64,000 nt of DNA, from the NCBI GenBank assembly GCA_019639135.1, contig JAHBSL010000001.1:62001-126000 (forward strand), given 5' to 3'. Under the pieces are notes generated by a model. That model had not been told where the DNA came from. It saw nothing but the letters and a program-made list of their open reading frames with translations, and did not search any database. This document shows, piece after piece, positions 44,513-53,853 of the stretch. The first letter of the stretch is position 1. Each line of letters opens with the position of its first letter. The position numbers and the translations under genes are program-made. Origin of the DNA: Acidobacteriota bacterium (GTDB lineage Bacteria > Acidobacteriota > Blastocatellia > Pyrinomonadales > Pyrinomonadaceae).

Positions 44513-45463
44513 CTAATCGAGCTGTTTTGGTATCCTAGTAGTTTCGTTCAACGTCGCCAGGCAATCCTCGCCACGGAATCGATAAGGGAACCCCAGAGGA
44601 TCGGCCAAGTCACCGTTAGAGTCAAGGCGAAATGCTCGTCCCCCGGGAAGTTTGACATCACGGAGCGACGGAACGATCTGCCGCAACGATGCCGGGCATT
44701 TTCCCGTGCGTTCAGCGGTTGAGCGTAGGGCCACGTTGATCGCATCAAGTTCATCGAGGGCATCGATCTCTAAAAGCCGAAGCTCGGCATTCTCACGCGA
44801 CTGCTGGTCATCGGCCTGATCGCGCATCTGCAGATATATCTCGCGGGCCGTTTCGCGGCTTCCGCCCTGCGTTTTCATTGCGGCGACCATTTGCCGCATG
44901 AACGGCGGAGCATCTGCTATCCGTGAACCGCGATCGTATGTATCGGCCGCTTCTTCAAAACGCTTTTGCCGCCAGTAAATGTAGCCAAGATATTGGTAGA
45001 GCCTCCAGCTTTCCGGGTTTGCAGCTATCCCCTTTTTTGTTAAAGCTATCGCATGTTCCGGATCGATCGACGGAAGCACGATCGAGCCATACGAAAATGT
45101 CGCCATGAACTGCGGATCGAGATCCGTCGCATTATCGAGCAGCGGATACAGTAGTCGTGGGTTTAGCGGCCTCAGATCCTCAACATTTATAAACTCCGCC
45201 TCACTCTTGACAATCTTATCGCCTATGTATTGAAGCGAACGCATCCAGTACCAATCGGCGAGAAGACCCTCTGTGCCTAATGCCCAGCCTCTCAGTTTCC
45301 TTCCTTGAAATTCCAGATCCAGATCGGCAAAGTCAGTTGGAAGTTGCGGACGGCTCTCGACGGCACGAGCCGCTACGAACCCGGAACCGACCAGGCACAG
45401 AAGAGCCGAAATCGCGATGGCAAGAGTTGAACTGCGGAATCTTTCTGCGGAAATTGACGGCAT
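44513..45463 (-). CDS. membrane-anchored TPR-like protein of the ABC operon
   Basis: The 316-residue protein has an N-terminal membrane segment (STLAIAISALLCLVGSGFVA, about 12-32), then NPRLLYPLLDNATDLDPQFM and repeated helical pairs of TPR type (PESWRLYQYLGYIYWRQKRF, EEAADTYDRGSRIADAPPFM). The C-terminus is AFRLDSNGDLADPLGFPYRF. It sits between the permease and the ATPase, 33 and 10 bp away, so it may help the transporter or pilus assembly. No enzyme motif is visible. Confidence 0.7.
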   Translation of the reverse strand: MPSISAERFRSSTLAIAISALLCLVGSGFVAARAVESRPQLPTDFADLDLEFQGRKLRGWALGTEGLLADWYWMRSLQYIGDKIVKSEAEFINVEDLRPLNPRLLYPLLDNATDLDPQFMATFSYGSIVLPSIDPEHAIALTKKGIAANPESWRLYQYLGYIYWRQKRFEEAADTYDRGSRIADAPPFMRQMVAAMKTQGGSRETAREIYLQMRDQADDQQSRENAELRLLEIDALDELDAINVALRSTAERTGKCPASLRQIVPSLRDVKLPGGRAFRLDSNGDLADPLGFPYRFRGEDCLATLNETTRIPKQLD

Positions 45464-45496
45464 TTTGCTTGAAGGCGACCGGGCTCTTGCGGTCGA

Positions 45497-46294
45497 TTAC
45501 TTAAAATTTCTCTTTTGAAAGACCATGACCGCTATGCCCAGAAGAACGACGATGTAAAGAAAGGCATAGAGCGCGGAATAACCGAGCATGTTCGCGCTCG
45601 GGATCAATCCGGCTGCGGCCTCCGTGCGAAACGTGAAAAGCGACAAATTAGGGAGCACGAAATAGATTGCGTCAAAAACGACTTTCGAAACCTGTGAGCC
45701 GAGCGTTTCCCCAAGGTCGCGAAGCGAGGAACTCAAATGTCCGATGACGAAAACGAGAAACGACAGGAGTGCGGAAAGAGCCGGCGATGAAAACGTCGAG
45801 AACACCATCGCGACACCGGTCATCACCATTAACTCAAGAAAAATGAGGAAGATCGCCGGCCAGATGTTTGCGGCCAGCGTTGTCGAGCCGACAAAGGCCA
45901 AGGCGAGCGTTAGCCCCATGCCCATTACGGCGACGTTCAAAGCAAGGGTCAGGCAAAGCCCAAGGTACTTGCCGATGATGAACTCCGACCGGCGGACGGG
46001 TTTGCTGAAGATCGAATAAACGGTTCGCTTCTCTATCTCCTTGGACACAAGGCCGACCCCGACGAAGATCGAGATGAATACCCCGAAGAAAAGCATCGCC
46101 GTAAGCCCGATGTTGACGATGGTTCGGCCCTCCTGCCCATCGGTCAGGTCCTTTAGAAGGATCGCGCTTGCTATGACGAGCAGGGCAAAGATCACGAGGT
46201 TATAGAGTATCCGGTCACGGATCGCCTCGCGAAACGCATTGGCCGCAACGACAATGATCAATACGATCAAATTCCTTTCTGTGTTAGAGGCCAT
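45497..46294 (-). CDS. ABC-2-type transporter permease
   Basis: The 265-residue protein has six predicted membrane helices (LIVLIIVVAANAF, NLVIFALLVIASAIL, LTAMLFFGVFISIFVGVGLV, LTLALNVAVMGMGLTLALA, IFLIFLELMVMTGVAMVF, LYAFLYIVVLLGIAVMVF), and a cytoplasmic loop SKEIEKRTVYSIFSKPVRR typical of ABC-2 permeases. It is the first gene of the ABC operon and lies 94 bp after the pilA terminator region. Confidence 0.88.
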   Translation of the reverse strand: MASNTERNLIVLIIVVAANAFREAIRDRILYNLVIFALLVIASAILLKDLTDGQEGRTIVNIGLTAMLFFGVFISIFVGVGLVSKEIEKRTVYSIFSKPVRRSEFIIGKYLGLCLTLALNVAVMGMGLTLALAFVGSTTLAANIWPAIFLIFLELMVMTGVAMVFSTFSSPALSALLSFLVFVIGHLSSSLRDLGETLGSQVSKVVFDAIYFVLPNLSLFTFRTEAAAGLIPSANMLGYSALYAFLYIVVLLGIAVMVFQKRNFK

Positions 46295-46380
46295 CTAGAT
46301 ATGTAAATGAAATCGCTTCGGCACGAGTGCAGTAAGAACTGACATTTAGTCTGAATCAGTACTAATTTTAGATGATAAAA

Positions 46381-46420
46381 AGAAAAACGGCAGGAAGCAA
46401 TCCGATCGCTTCCTGCCGTT
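46381..46420 (-). terminator. strong intrinsic terminator of pilA
   Basis: A 13-bp perfect stem AACGGCAGGAAGC/GCTTCCTGCCGTT (46386-46398 and 46408-46420) with a 9-nt loop. On the minus strand it is followed by TTTTTCTTTTT. It starts 22 bases after the pilA stop. Confidence 0.93.
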
Positions 46421-46441
46421 CCGGTATAGGTACTAACGAAG

Positions 46442-46987
46442 TTAGTTAGCCAATGGGCCGCAACCTGCGACGGTGGACGGCGTTGCCTGACATCCTTCAA
46501 TATCTGCCTGTGTTAACGGGTTAGCAAGATTAGCATCGGTTGCATCCGTGACAATAACACCAGGCGTATCGAGACCAAAACGACGCGTTCCGGTTTGTGT
46601 CAGTCCTGTAGGTGACGTCGGGTTTGCCGCGAAGAAAAATGTTGCCGGCGTGACGGGTGATGCTGCCGTACGTCCGCCCACAAATGCGTAGCCGCTCTTT
46701 TGACCAGCGGCTGCGCCGAGAACACCGTCAATCAAGTTGACTGCGGCAAGAGCCTGCAATCCAAGTGTATCACTACCACCATCAGTACCAGCGAACTGGC
46801 CGTTGCCTGAAGTAGCCGAGTAGGTCATCTGTGCTCCGTGAAGCGTACGGAGGGACGAAATTGCTGAACCTTCGTTAGCCGAGCGGCGGGCCGCCAGCAG
46901 GTTCGGGATGGCGATCGCGGCGATGATGCCGATGATCACGACGACGATCAAGAGTTCGATAAGCGAGAAACCTTTCTGATTTTTCAT
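46442..46987 (-). CDS. pilA: type IV pilin (major pilin-like)
   Basis: The ATG at 46987 gives MKNQKGFSLIELLIVVVIIG, the prepilin leader with the G/F cleavage site and the invariant Glu at mature position 5. The earlier open frame to 47035 is unlikely. The mature ~175 residues have a long N-terminal helix and a Thr/Gly/Ala-rich globular head ending in a Cys pair (IEGCQATPSTVAGCGPLAN), which can form the pilin disulfide loop. Downstream of pilS and pilR on the same strand, with a sigma-54-like promoter, it matches the pilS-pilR-pilA order of Geobacter. Confidence 0.92.
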   Translation of the reverse strand: MKNQKGFSLIELLIVVVIIGIIAAIAIPNLLAARRSANEGSAISSLRTLHGAQMTYSATSGNGQFAGTDGGSDTLGLQALAAVNLIDGVLGAAAGQKSGYAFVGGRTAASPVTPATFFFAANPTSPTGLTQTGTRRFGLDTPGVIVTDATDANLANPLTQADIEGCQATPSTVAGCGPLAN

Positions 46988-47058
46988 TTCTGATTCACAA
47001 TCTCCTAGAGTTTTGGGTTCGATTCGAGTATTCACCTTTCCCAGGCGAGAATATCTAA

Positions 47059-47075
47059 ATCAATAGGCGTGCCAA
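47059..47075 (-). promoter_or_regulatory. candidate sigma-54 promoter of pilA
   Basis: On the minus strand TTGGCACGCCTATTGAT fits the -24/-12 consensus: TGGCACG is perfect and TTGA replaces TTGC at -12. A start near 47047 would give a 60-nt leader. PilR-type activators of sigma-54 work on pilA elsewhere, and pilR is the adjacent upstream gene. Confidence 0.6.
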
Positions 47076-47268
47076 AGATCTTGAGCCGTGGGTTGTGAGC
47101 CGGAAGTCCCGTAAAATCAGGGTTTAGCGAATGAAGGGTAGTTCGTGTTGGAGCAGGGCAGCGGGCCTGAGCACCTTGGTTTTTACAGAATTTGGTAATC
47201 AGCCGATGACAAAAAGTGTCAGAAGACAGAGCGGGGCACAAAAGAGGGCCGCATCGGGCCCTTTGTGG

Positions 47269-48663
47269 TCAGTCTCCGTTTCGCATCTGGGCGGAAAGTG
47301 CCCGGATATTATGCTTATCCAGCAAGTGGCGGAGCGAACGGACCTGCATCTGGAGCAGATCTGCTGCCTTTGTCTGATTGCCCGAGGTCTTTCGTAACGC
47401 CTCGAGCACGTAAGTCTTTTCGAGATTATCGAGATGGGCCGAAAGGTTCAGTCCGGCATCCGGCAGATCGAACTCGGCCTTTATCCGCTCGGGGTTGTAG
47501 TTGGTGATATTGTCCGGAAGCCGCTCGGGCTGGATCTCATTCCCGCGTTCGAGGGCAACCGCACGCTCGATGGTGTGTTCGAGTTCGCGGACATTTCCGC
47601 CCCAAACGTAGTCCTCAAGCATCTGCATCGCTTTTGGAGAGATGGTCAGTTGGCGGCCTGTCTGGTCGCAGAACTTGCCGATGAAGTGGTTAACAAGCTC
47701 CGGAATGTCCTCGCTCCGTTCGCGTAATGGGGGCAGGGAGATCGGGATGACTGAGATGCGGTAAAAGAGATCCTCGCGAAAACTTCCGTCCTGCGACATT
47801 TGTTTCAGGTCGCGGTTCGTGGCGGCGATAACACGGGCGTCGATCGAGAGTTCTTCGTGGGCACCGACCGGGCGGACGCGTTTTTCCTGAAGAACACGAA
47901 GCAGCTTGACCTGCATCGCGGGCGACATTTCGCCGATCTCATCGAGGAAGATCGTCCCTCGGTTGGCTGCTTCAAAAAGGCCCTTGCGGTTTGAATTTGC
48001 CCCGGTGAACGAGCCTTTTACATAACCGAATAGTTCAGATTCGAGCAGCGTTTCGGTAAATGCACCACAGTTGATCGAGATGAACGGACGCTCGGCACGC
48101 GGGCTCAAGTCGTGGATAGCGCGGGCGACAAGCTCCTTACCCGTTCCGCTTTCGCCGGTGATAAGGACGGTCGATTGAACTTCGGCTACGGTCTCGATCA
48201 TCTGATAGATCGCTTGCATCTTCGCCGAACGGCCAATGATGTTTCTTACGCTACCGCGTTCGCGTTGGGCACGTTTGAATGCCCGGTTCTCGTCGATCAG
48301 TTCCTGTTTTTCAAGCGTCTTTTTGACGATGAGCTTCAGTTCCTCAACGTCGAAGGGCTTTTGTATAAAGTCGTCAGCACCGAGCTTGAATGCCTCGCGG
48401 GCACTGTCAACCGATGCGTAGGCCGTCATGAAGATAATGCCCGTGTCTGGCTGCGTCGAACGCAGTTCGCGGAGCATCTCAATGCCGTCCATGTCCGGCA
48501 TCATCACATCGGAGATAATAAGATCGGCAGGTTCTTCGGCAAGGTGTTCGAGCGCTTCGCGGCCGTTCGAGGCGGTGCGGAGGTTGTGGCCCTCGCCCTC
48601 GAATATCAAGGTGAGCAATTGCCGGAAGCTCTGTTCGTCGTCAACGATCAATAGATTAGGCAT
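47269..48663 (-). CDS. pilR: sigma-54-dependent response regulator, PilR-like
   Basis: The 464-residue protein has a receiver domain ([14 protein letters not shown], Asp in [20 protein letters not shown], Lys in DFIQKPFD), the sigma-54 AAA domain with [19 protein letters not shown] (Walker A), [19 protein letters not shown] (GSFTGA loop that contacts sigma-54, in place of GAFTGA) and FLDEIGEMS (Walker B), and a Fis-type helix-turn-helix ([20 protein letters not shown]). It follows pilS and precedes pilA, so it probably activates pilA. Confidence 0.92.
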   Translation of the reverse strand: MPNLLIVDDEQSFRQLLTLIFEGEGHNLRTASNGREALEHLAEEPADLIISDVMMPDMDGIEMLRELRSTQPDTGIIFMTAYASVDSAREAFKLGADDFIQKPFDVEELKLIVKKTLEKQELIDENRAFKRAQRERGSVRNIIGRSAKMQAIYQMIETVAEVQSTVLITGESGTGKELVARAIHDLSPRAERPFISINCGAFTETLLESELFGYVKGSFTGANSNRKGLFEAANRGTIFLDEIGEMSPAMQVKLLRVLQEKRVRPVGAHEELSIDARVIAATNRDLKQMSQDGSFREDLFYRISVIPISLPPLRERSEDIPELVNHFIGKFCDQTGRQLTISPKAMQMLEDYVWGGNVRELEHTIERAVALERGNEIQPERLPDNITNYNPERIKAEFDLPDAGLNLSAHLDNLEKTYVLEALRKTSGNQTKAADLLQMQVRSLRHLLDKHNIRALSAQMRNGD

Positions 48664-48770
48664 CTTTGAATCGGGTCAGGTTGTGCTGTTAGAAAAAGGA
48701 TGGTGCGGGACTCGGAAAACCGAACCAACCACCATTGTCACAGAAAAGACCCTTTCATTTCAAGTAAAAT

Positions 48771-50516
48771 CTACTTTCGGCCCGAAGAGACGTTGAGGAA
48801 ATCGGAGAGTCGGGTCTCACCGGAACGGGATTCGCTGGTCGTTTCCGACCGGTCATCCAGAGGTTTGCGCTCGACCGGAAGCTCTAGCGTGATGGTCGTT
48901 CCCTCACCCTCAGTGCTGCGAACGTTTATCGCTCCGTTGTGGTCGCGGACGATCTGATAAACGATCGAGAGCCCAAGGCCCGTGCCTCCTGAAGTTGACT
49001 TCGAGAAGGGCTCGAAGAGTTTCTCGACCTGTTCAGGCGGCATACCTGATCCGTTGTCGGCGAACCTGATCCGTACCTTATCGAAAGGAAGCCGTTCGAC
49101 CCCTATCAGCAAGGTTCCGCCGCTGGGCATCGCTTGAAGAGCATTCCGTGAAAGGTTCCAGAAAACCTGTTTGAGCTGGGTTTCGTCTGCCGAGAGAAAG
49201 ATCGGCTCCGTTGGAAGATCGAGCTCGAAAACGTGTAATGGCTTAACGTCAGGACCGTGTTTTAACAAAACTACCGTATCCCGTATCGCCTCGTTCACAT
49301 CGATCTCAACGAAGTCCCCGACCTTTGGTTTAGCATAATTAAGAAAATTGGTGATGATCGAGTTCAAGCGGTCCGACTCCCGAAGAATAATCCCCATCAG
49401 ATCCGCCTGCACAGTTCCCGGGTCGGTCTTCGATTCAAGAAGTTGTATGGCACCGCGCATGGCACCCAGCGGATTCCTGATCTCATGAGCGAGGCCCGCA
49501 CCGACGCGGCCGACGGCGGCCAGGCGGTCCTTACGTCGGATGCTCTCCTCCATCGACCGGATCTCGGTCAGGTCCTGAAACGAGAAGATGTAACCAGTCG
49601 GTTCGTTGTCCTCAGAGCGAAGCTGCGAAACGCTGTATCCAACCCGAACGGCGAAGCCATCCGGTGTACGAAGGTCGGTCTCAAAACGCGGCGGATTCTC
49701 ATTCGCATCGATCTTATCGGCGAGACGGATTTGATCTGTAACACTGCCAAAAAGATGCGTTATCGACTTGCCGGCAAGCCCTTCGATGTTCTGCCCTATC
49801 ATCTCGGATGCGGCGGCGTTGGCCGTATAGATAGTACCGTCGAGATCAGTTATTATCAGACCCGAACGGATCGACTCCACGATACGTTCGTGAAGCGCTC
49901 GAAGGTTAGCAAGCGACCTTACTGTCTCTTTAAGCTTTTCGCCGGAAAGTCGTCTATCGGCAAGGCGGGAGGACAAAAGCCCGACCGCAAAAAACGCAAC
50001 GACATTGAAACTGATGATCTGGACGCTCTTAGAGAACGACTGCTGTAAATCTCCACCTTCTATCAGCCCATAACGGAAGACCATTGCCATCAAGGTGAAA
50101 AAGAAGGTGCATCCTACTGCGGTCAGAAGTGTTTCCAGCGGACGGAGAAACATCGAGGTCACACCGATCAATACGATGTACAGCGTTACATACGGAGAAG
50201 AGATCCCTCCGGTCAAAGAGACCAACCAAGTTATTAGAATTGCATCACCCAGAAACTGCAGACGTAACTGCCATTTCTCGGGAAAACGCAGAGCGAACAA
50301 TAATAAAAAGATAACGCTGACCGAAACTGAGGATATGAAAATGGCGAGAGGCCCGCGGGGAAGGTCCGCGACAGATACGCTGAAGGTCCCGCTGTACCAA
50401 AACCAGCCGGACACCAGCAGCAAAAAGATCGCAACAAAACGGCCGACGATCAAACGAAAGATCGGGGACATCGGTGCACTTTTTGCGAAGAATGATTTTT
50501 CGTTTACACTAACCAT
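48771..50516 (-). CDS. pilS: sensor histidine kinase, PilS-like
   Basis: The 581-residue kinase has an N-terminal block of six membrane helices (about 15-180), a PAS domain (IVESIRSGLIITDLDGTIYT), HisKA with GAGLAHEIRNPLGAMRGAIQ (phospho-His) and a HATPase domain (NLSRNALQAMPSGGTLLI, RFADNGSGMPPE, STSGGTGLGLSIVYQIVRDH). It is upstream of pilR with a 107-bp gap. The short C-terminal tail (RKPLDDRSETTSESRSGET) is charged. PilS in Pseudomonas senses PilA levels in the membrane. Confidence 0.9.
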   Translation of the reverse strand: MVSVNEKSFFAKSAPMSPIFRLIVGRFVAIFLLLVSGWFWYSGTFSVSVADLPRGPLAIFISSVSVSVIFLLLFALRFPEKWQLRLQFLGDAILITWLVSLTGGISSPYVTLYIVLIGVTSMFLRPLETLLTAVGCTFFFTLMAMVFRYGLIEGGDLQQSFSKSVQIISFNVVAFFAVGLLSSRLADRRLSGEKLKETVRSLANLRALHERIVESIRSGLIITDLDGTIYTANAAASEMIGQNIEGLAGKSITHLFGSVTDQIRLADKIDANENPPRFETDLRTPDGFAVRVGYSVSQLRSEDNEPTGYIFSFQDLTEIRSMEESIRRKDRLAAVGRVGAGLAHEIRNPLGAMRGAIQLLESKTDPGTVQADLMGIILRESDRLNSIITNFLNYAKPKVGDFVEIDVNEAIRDTVVLLKHGPDVKPLHVFELDLPTEPIFLSADETQLKQVFWNLSRNALQAMPSGGTLLIGVERLPFDKVRIRFADNGSGMPPEQVEKLFEPFSKSTSGGTGLGLSIVYQIVRDHNGAINVRSTEGEGTTITLELPVERKPLDDRSETTSESRSGETRLSDFLNVSSGRK

Positions 50517-50770
50517 GCCCGCACTCGAAAGACAGCAACAGCCCTATACGTCGATTCGAAGTAACTTCCGGAAGTCCGGAGGTCACTGCTGCGTGAGTTT
50601 TGGCAGGTGCCCAAATTGCGGTGTCGAGTTTGGATTTCTTGCGAGATAAACCATACCGGCCACCTCAAAGAAAGCTACCACATTATAGCAGAACAAACAT
50701 CGTCACGATCGACCGATTCGTCATGTTGCCACAAACCATCCGGCAGAACTAGGCTTGAGAACAATTCGAA

Positions 50771-52270
50771 ATGGCACTTCGATTCGAACGAAAAATTCCT
50801 CTGGTACTGTTCGTCGTTTTTCTGGTTTTTGCGGTGCTTGGCTTTATTTTCTATCAGGCAACTGCATCGGCCCGCGATGTTCGGGAACAGGAAGAGCGGA
50901 CCCGGATACTTCTCCTGGACATCGAATCGGTTCTAGCCGTAATGACCGATGCCGAAGCAGACGTCCGCGGCTTTGTACTTACTGGAAACTCGACCTACTC
51001 TGACCGTTTTGCCTCGAAGAAACGGCAGGCGGACGCGATCCAGGCAAGGGTCGAGCAAGCGTTCGGCCAAGTGCCGGAGATCTCGGCTGCGGTCGGAAGG
51101 CTTTCGATGAGTGCCCGGGAATTCTGGTCACGAAGTTCATCGAAGATCGAGAGGCGGAAGATCGAGGGGCCGGCTGCCGCGTTTACGGAGCTTTCCGTAA
51201 CAGAGATCAAAGAGCCTCTTGATGCCTTTCGGGCCGCGGCAAACGAGATCAAGGCTTTCGAGATCAAGGCTGCGGCGGAAAGGGCAGCGGCATTTGACCT
51301 GCGGCTCCGGGTAAGCATTTGGGTGCTTATCGTCTCGGTCGTTGCGGGCATCATTTCGCTGCTTCTTGCGAATTTTCTGGTTTTTTCCGAGGGTAGGCGG
51401 CGGGCAGAGGCCGAGGGCGAACTGATCGAGGTTAACAAGGAACTTGAGAAGCGTGTCGAGATCCGCACAGAGGAACTACGCGCATTGAATGACGAACTAA
51501 CGCTCGCCGCGACCGAACGCGAGGACCTGCTTGCAAAGGAGCGGGCTTCGAGGGAAGAGGCGGAGATCGCGAACCGCGTCCGTGACGAATTCATGGCAGC
51601 GGTCTCACACGAACTGCGGACGCCGCTCAATTCGATTCTCGGCTGGGCGCGCCTGCTTCAGGACGGTAATCTTGAAGAGGAGCAATCAAGGCGGGCCCTT
51701 ACCACGATCATTAAGAACTCCGAGCTTCAGAACAAGCTTATCGAAGATTTGCTGGATGTTGCCCGGATCGTTTCGGGGAAACTCCAGATCGAGCACGACG
51801 AAGTCGCAATTGCAGAGGTCGTTTCGCACGCGGCAGACAGCGTTCGCCCGTCGGCGGAAGCCAAGTCGCTAGATCTAACGGTGATGATAGACAAAGGATA
51901 CGAGAATGTGTTCGTGAACGGAGATGCGAACCGCCTTGGTCAGGTCGTTACAAACCTACTTTCAAATGCGATAAAGTTTACGCCGGAAGGCGGCCGCATC
52001 GAACTTGTATTAAAGCACGCGAATGGCCGGGTCGAGATCGCGGTAACGGACACGGGCATCGGGATAAGTGAGGAGTTTCTCCCGATGGTTTTCGAGAAGT
52101 TCCGTCAGGACGGCTCATCTGAAAACCAGAAAGGGCTCGGGCTTGGGCTCGCGATCGTCAGGAACATCGTTGAGCTTCACGGCGGTTCGGTGATGGCGAT
52201 AAGCAAGGGCCGCGGGCACGGCTCGACGTTTCGGGTCATTCTCCCAGTTGCCGAGACCGCTCAAGAATAA
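50771..52270 (+). CDS. sensor histidine kinase with CHASE3 domain
   Basis: The 499-residue protein has two membrane helices (about 10-30 and 180-205) around a CHASE3-like extracytoplasmic helical domain (DAEADVRGFVLTGNSTYSDR), a coiled coil (about 215-270), HisKA with AAVSHELRTPLNSILGWARL (phospho-His) and HATPase (NLLSNAIKFTPEGGRIELVL, AVTDTGIGISEEFLPMVFEK, GLGLGLAIVRNIVELHGGSV). No response regulator gene is adjacent. Its 3' end overlaps gmhB (convergent) by 35 bp. Confidence 0.92.
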   Translation: MALRFERKIPLVLFVVFLVFAVLGFIFYQATASARDVREQEERTRILLLDIESVLAVMTDAEADVRGFVLTGNSTYSDRFASKKRQADAIQARVEQAFGQVPEISAAVGRLSMSAREFWSRSSSKIERRKIEGPAAAFTELSVTEIKEPLDAFRAAANEIKAFEIKAAAERAAAFDLRLRVSIWVLIVSVVAGIISLLLANFLVFSEGRRRAEAEGELIEVNKELEKRVEIRTEELRALNDELTLAATEREDLLAKERASREEAEIANRVRDEFMAAVSHELRTPLNSILGWARLLQDGNLEEEQSRRALTTIIKNSELQNKLIEDLLDVARIVSGKLQIEHDEVAIAEVVSHAADSVRPSAEAKSLDLTVMIDKGYENVFVNGDANRLGQVVTNLLSNAIKFTPEGGRIELVLKHANGRVEIAVTDTGIGISEEFLPMVFEKFRQDGSSENQKGLGLGLAIVRNIVELHGGSVMAISKGRGHGSTFRVILPVAETAQE

Positions 52271-52790
52271 GATCTACAGCAGCTCCGATGTCATCCGCGA
52301 TTATATCCGGAAGCCGCTCAAGCGAATCCGCTACCTTGTATCCGTAACCCGTTCTCACGAGGGCAGTGCGGAGGCCGGCGTTGAAGCCGGTTTCGATATC
52401 GAGAAGCTTGTCGCCGATCATCCACGAATTGTCCGTGTCAAGCGTTGCGGGCCCAAGGCTTGCTTCGATCATTCCGATATTCGGCTTGCGGCAGCGGCAA
52501 CCTGCGTTCGGCATATGCGGGCAAAACTGAAACCCCGAGATCAGGCCGCCGAGGTCTGCTTGCAGCTTGGTGTGGATGGCGTCAACTTCCGTCTCGCCGA
52601 AATAACCGCGGGCGATCCCGGATTGATTTGTCACGACAAAAAGCTTGTAACCGGCAACGTGCAGCCGCGTTAGGGCGGCGGCCGTCGAACCGAAAAGCCG
52701 CATGTCTTCGACCCGCGAGAGGAAGTCCACCTCCTCGATCAGCGTGCCGTCGCGGTCGAGAAATACCGCTTTCTGGAGTTCGTTGGTCAT
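52236..52790 (-). CDS. gmhB: D-glycero-beta-D-manno-heptose 1,7-bisphosphate 7-phosphatase
   Basis: HAD-type phosphatase in ADP-heptose synthesis for LPS. The start ATG 52790 gives MTNELQKAVFLDRDGTLIEE, 184 residues; an open frame to 52853 overlaps waaF and is less likely. The catalytic DRDGT, SVVTNQSG-like FVVTNQSGIARGYF, the zinc loop CPHMPNAGCRCRKPNIGM and MIGDKLLDIETGFNAGLRT are all present. It lies 31 bp downstream of waaF in the same operon and converges on the CHASE3 kinase gene. Confidence 0.93.
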   Translation of the reverse strand: MTNELQKAVFLDRDGTLIEEVDFLSRVEDMRLFGSTAAALTRLHVAGYKLFVVTNQSGIARGYFGETEVDAIHTKLQADLGGLISGFQFCPHMPNAGCRCRKPNIGMIEASLGPATLDTDNSWMIGDKLLDIETGFNAGLRTALVRTGYGYKVADSLERLPDIIADDIGAAVDLILERSRQLGE

Positions 52791-52821
52791 TAGCTTGTTA
52801 ATCTCGGCCGTTCTATGTTTC

Positions 52822-53853
52822 TCATTCAAAAATAGCGAGAACCCTTTCCGCAACTGAAGCGTGCTCGATCGAAGTCATACAGCGGTGGTCGATCGGACAA
52901 TCGCGGAGCATACACGGTGAACACTCGACCGGCACGCGTATCACCTCTGCTGTGTCGGAAAACGGCCGGGTCGTTTCCGGGTTGGTCGGCCCGAATATCA
53001 CAAGTGTAGGCGTCCCGACCGCGGCTGCGATGTGGGCGAGGCCCATGTCGTTCGATACAAAAACATCTGAAACTGCGAGCAAAGCGACGGCATCCTCAAG
53101 CGATGTCTTGCCAGCCGCATTTATCAGATTCCTGCCGGAAAGTCTCCTGACGTTTTCGGCCACATCGCTTTCGTCCTCTGACCCGAGAAGAACGATGTTC
53201 GCGCCCTTTCGGTCGATGACCTGTGACGCGAGGCTCGCGAAGCGCTCGGCCGGCCAGCGTTTTGCCCGCGAATTCGTGGAGCCGCAGCCAAGCGCGACGA
53301 TCGGAAGGCTGAGATCGCCGCCGAGCGTTTCGAAAAGCTTTCGGGCGTGATCACGCCGTGCAGGCGAGACAGTTATCGAAATGTCCGGCGGTTCGTTCAC
53401 TGCATCCGAGTGGCCTTCGAGCGAGCCTATGACCTCATCTACGAGGTTCAGGTAATAGTAAACCTCGTGTCGGGCCGATTTCCATTCGGGAACGGCCACC
53501 CGATCGGTTAGCATAAAACCCCGCAATTCTTTTTCGTAACCAAAACGCCGCGGGATCTTGCCTAGCCACGGCAGAGCTGCCGAACGAAAAGAGTTCGGGA
53601 AGAGTACGGCGACGTCGAAATTACCACGGCGGATCTGCGAGGCTTCGGTGCGAAGATCATTCAACCCATTGTCGCCCGTCTGAAAAGTAATGATCTCGTC
53701 CAGAAAATCGACGTCGCGAAAGATGCCCTCAGCCCATTTTCGACAATGAAGGGCGATGTGGGCATTTGGAAATGCCCGGCGGAGCCGCCGCATTGCTGGG
53801 ATGGTCATCACGGCGTCGCCGATCCAGTTCGTGCCGCGGACGAGTATCCTCAT
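52822..53853 (-). CDS. waaF: ADP-heptose:LPS heptosyltransferase
   Basis: A GT9 family enzyme that adds heptose to the LPS inner core. The 343-residue protein has MRILVRGTNWIGDAVMTIPA, the sugar-nucleotide site IVALGCGSTNSRAKRWPAER, SDVFVSNDMGLAHIAAAVGT and TLVIFGPTNPETTRPF, ending with RCMTSIEHASVAERVL. It is 4 bases into the upstream SDR gene (ATGA overlap), and gmhB follows, so the three form an LPS/heptose operon. Confidence 0.92.
   Translation of the reverse strand: MRILVRGTNWIGDAVMTIPAMRRLRRAFPNAHIALHCRKWAEGIFRDVDFLDEIITFQTGDNGLNDLRTEASQIRRGNFDVAVLFPNSFRSAALPWLGKIPRRFGYEKELRGFMLTDRVAVPEWKSARHEVYYYLNLVDEVIGSLEGHSDAVNEPPDISITVSPARRDHARKLFETLGGDLSLPIVALGCGSTNSRAKRWPAERFASLASQVIDRKGANIVLLGSEDESDVAENVRRLSGRNLINAAGKTSLEDAVALLAVSDVFVSNDMGLAHIAAAVGTPTLVIFGPTNPETTRPFSDTAEVIRVPVECSPCMLRDCPIDHRCMTSIEHASVAERVLAIFE

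Noticed and set aside
50515..50649. 44-codon ORF with a CPNCG zinc-like motif, divergent from pilS
   Set aside because: It starts inside the pilS start codon region without a ribosome site, and the space is needed for promoters. It may be chance.
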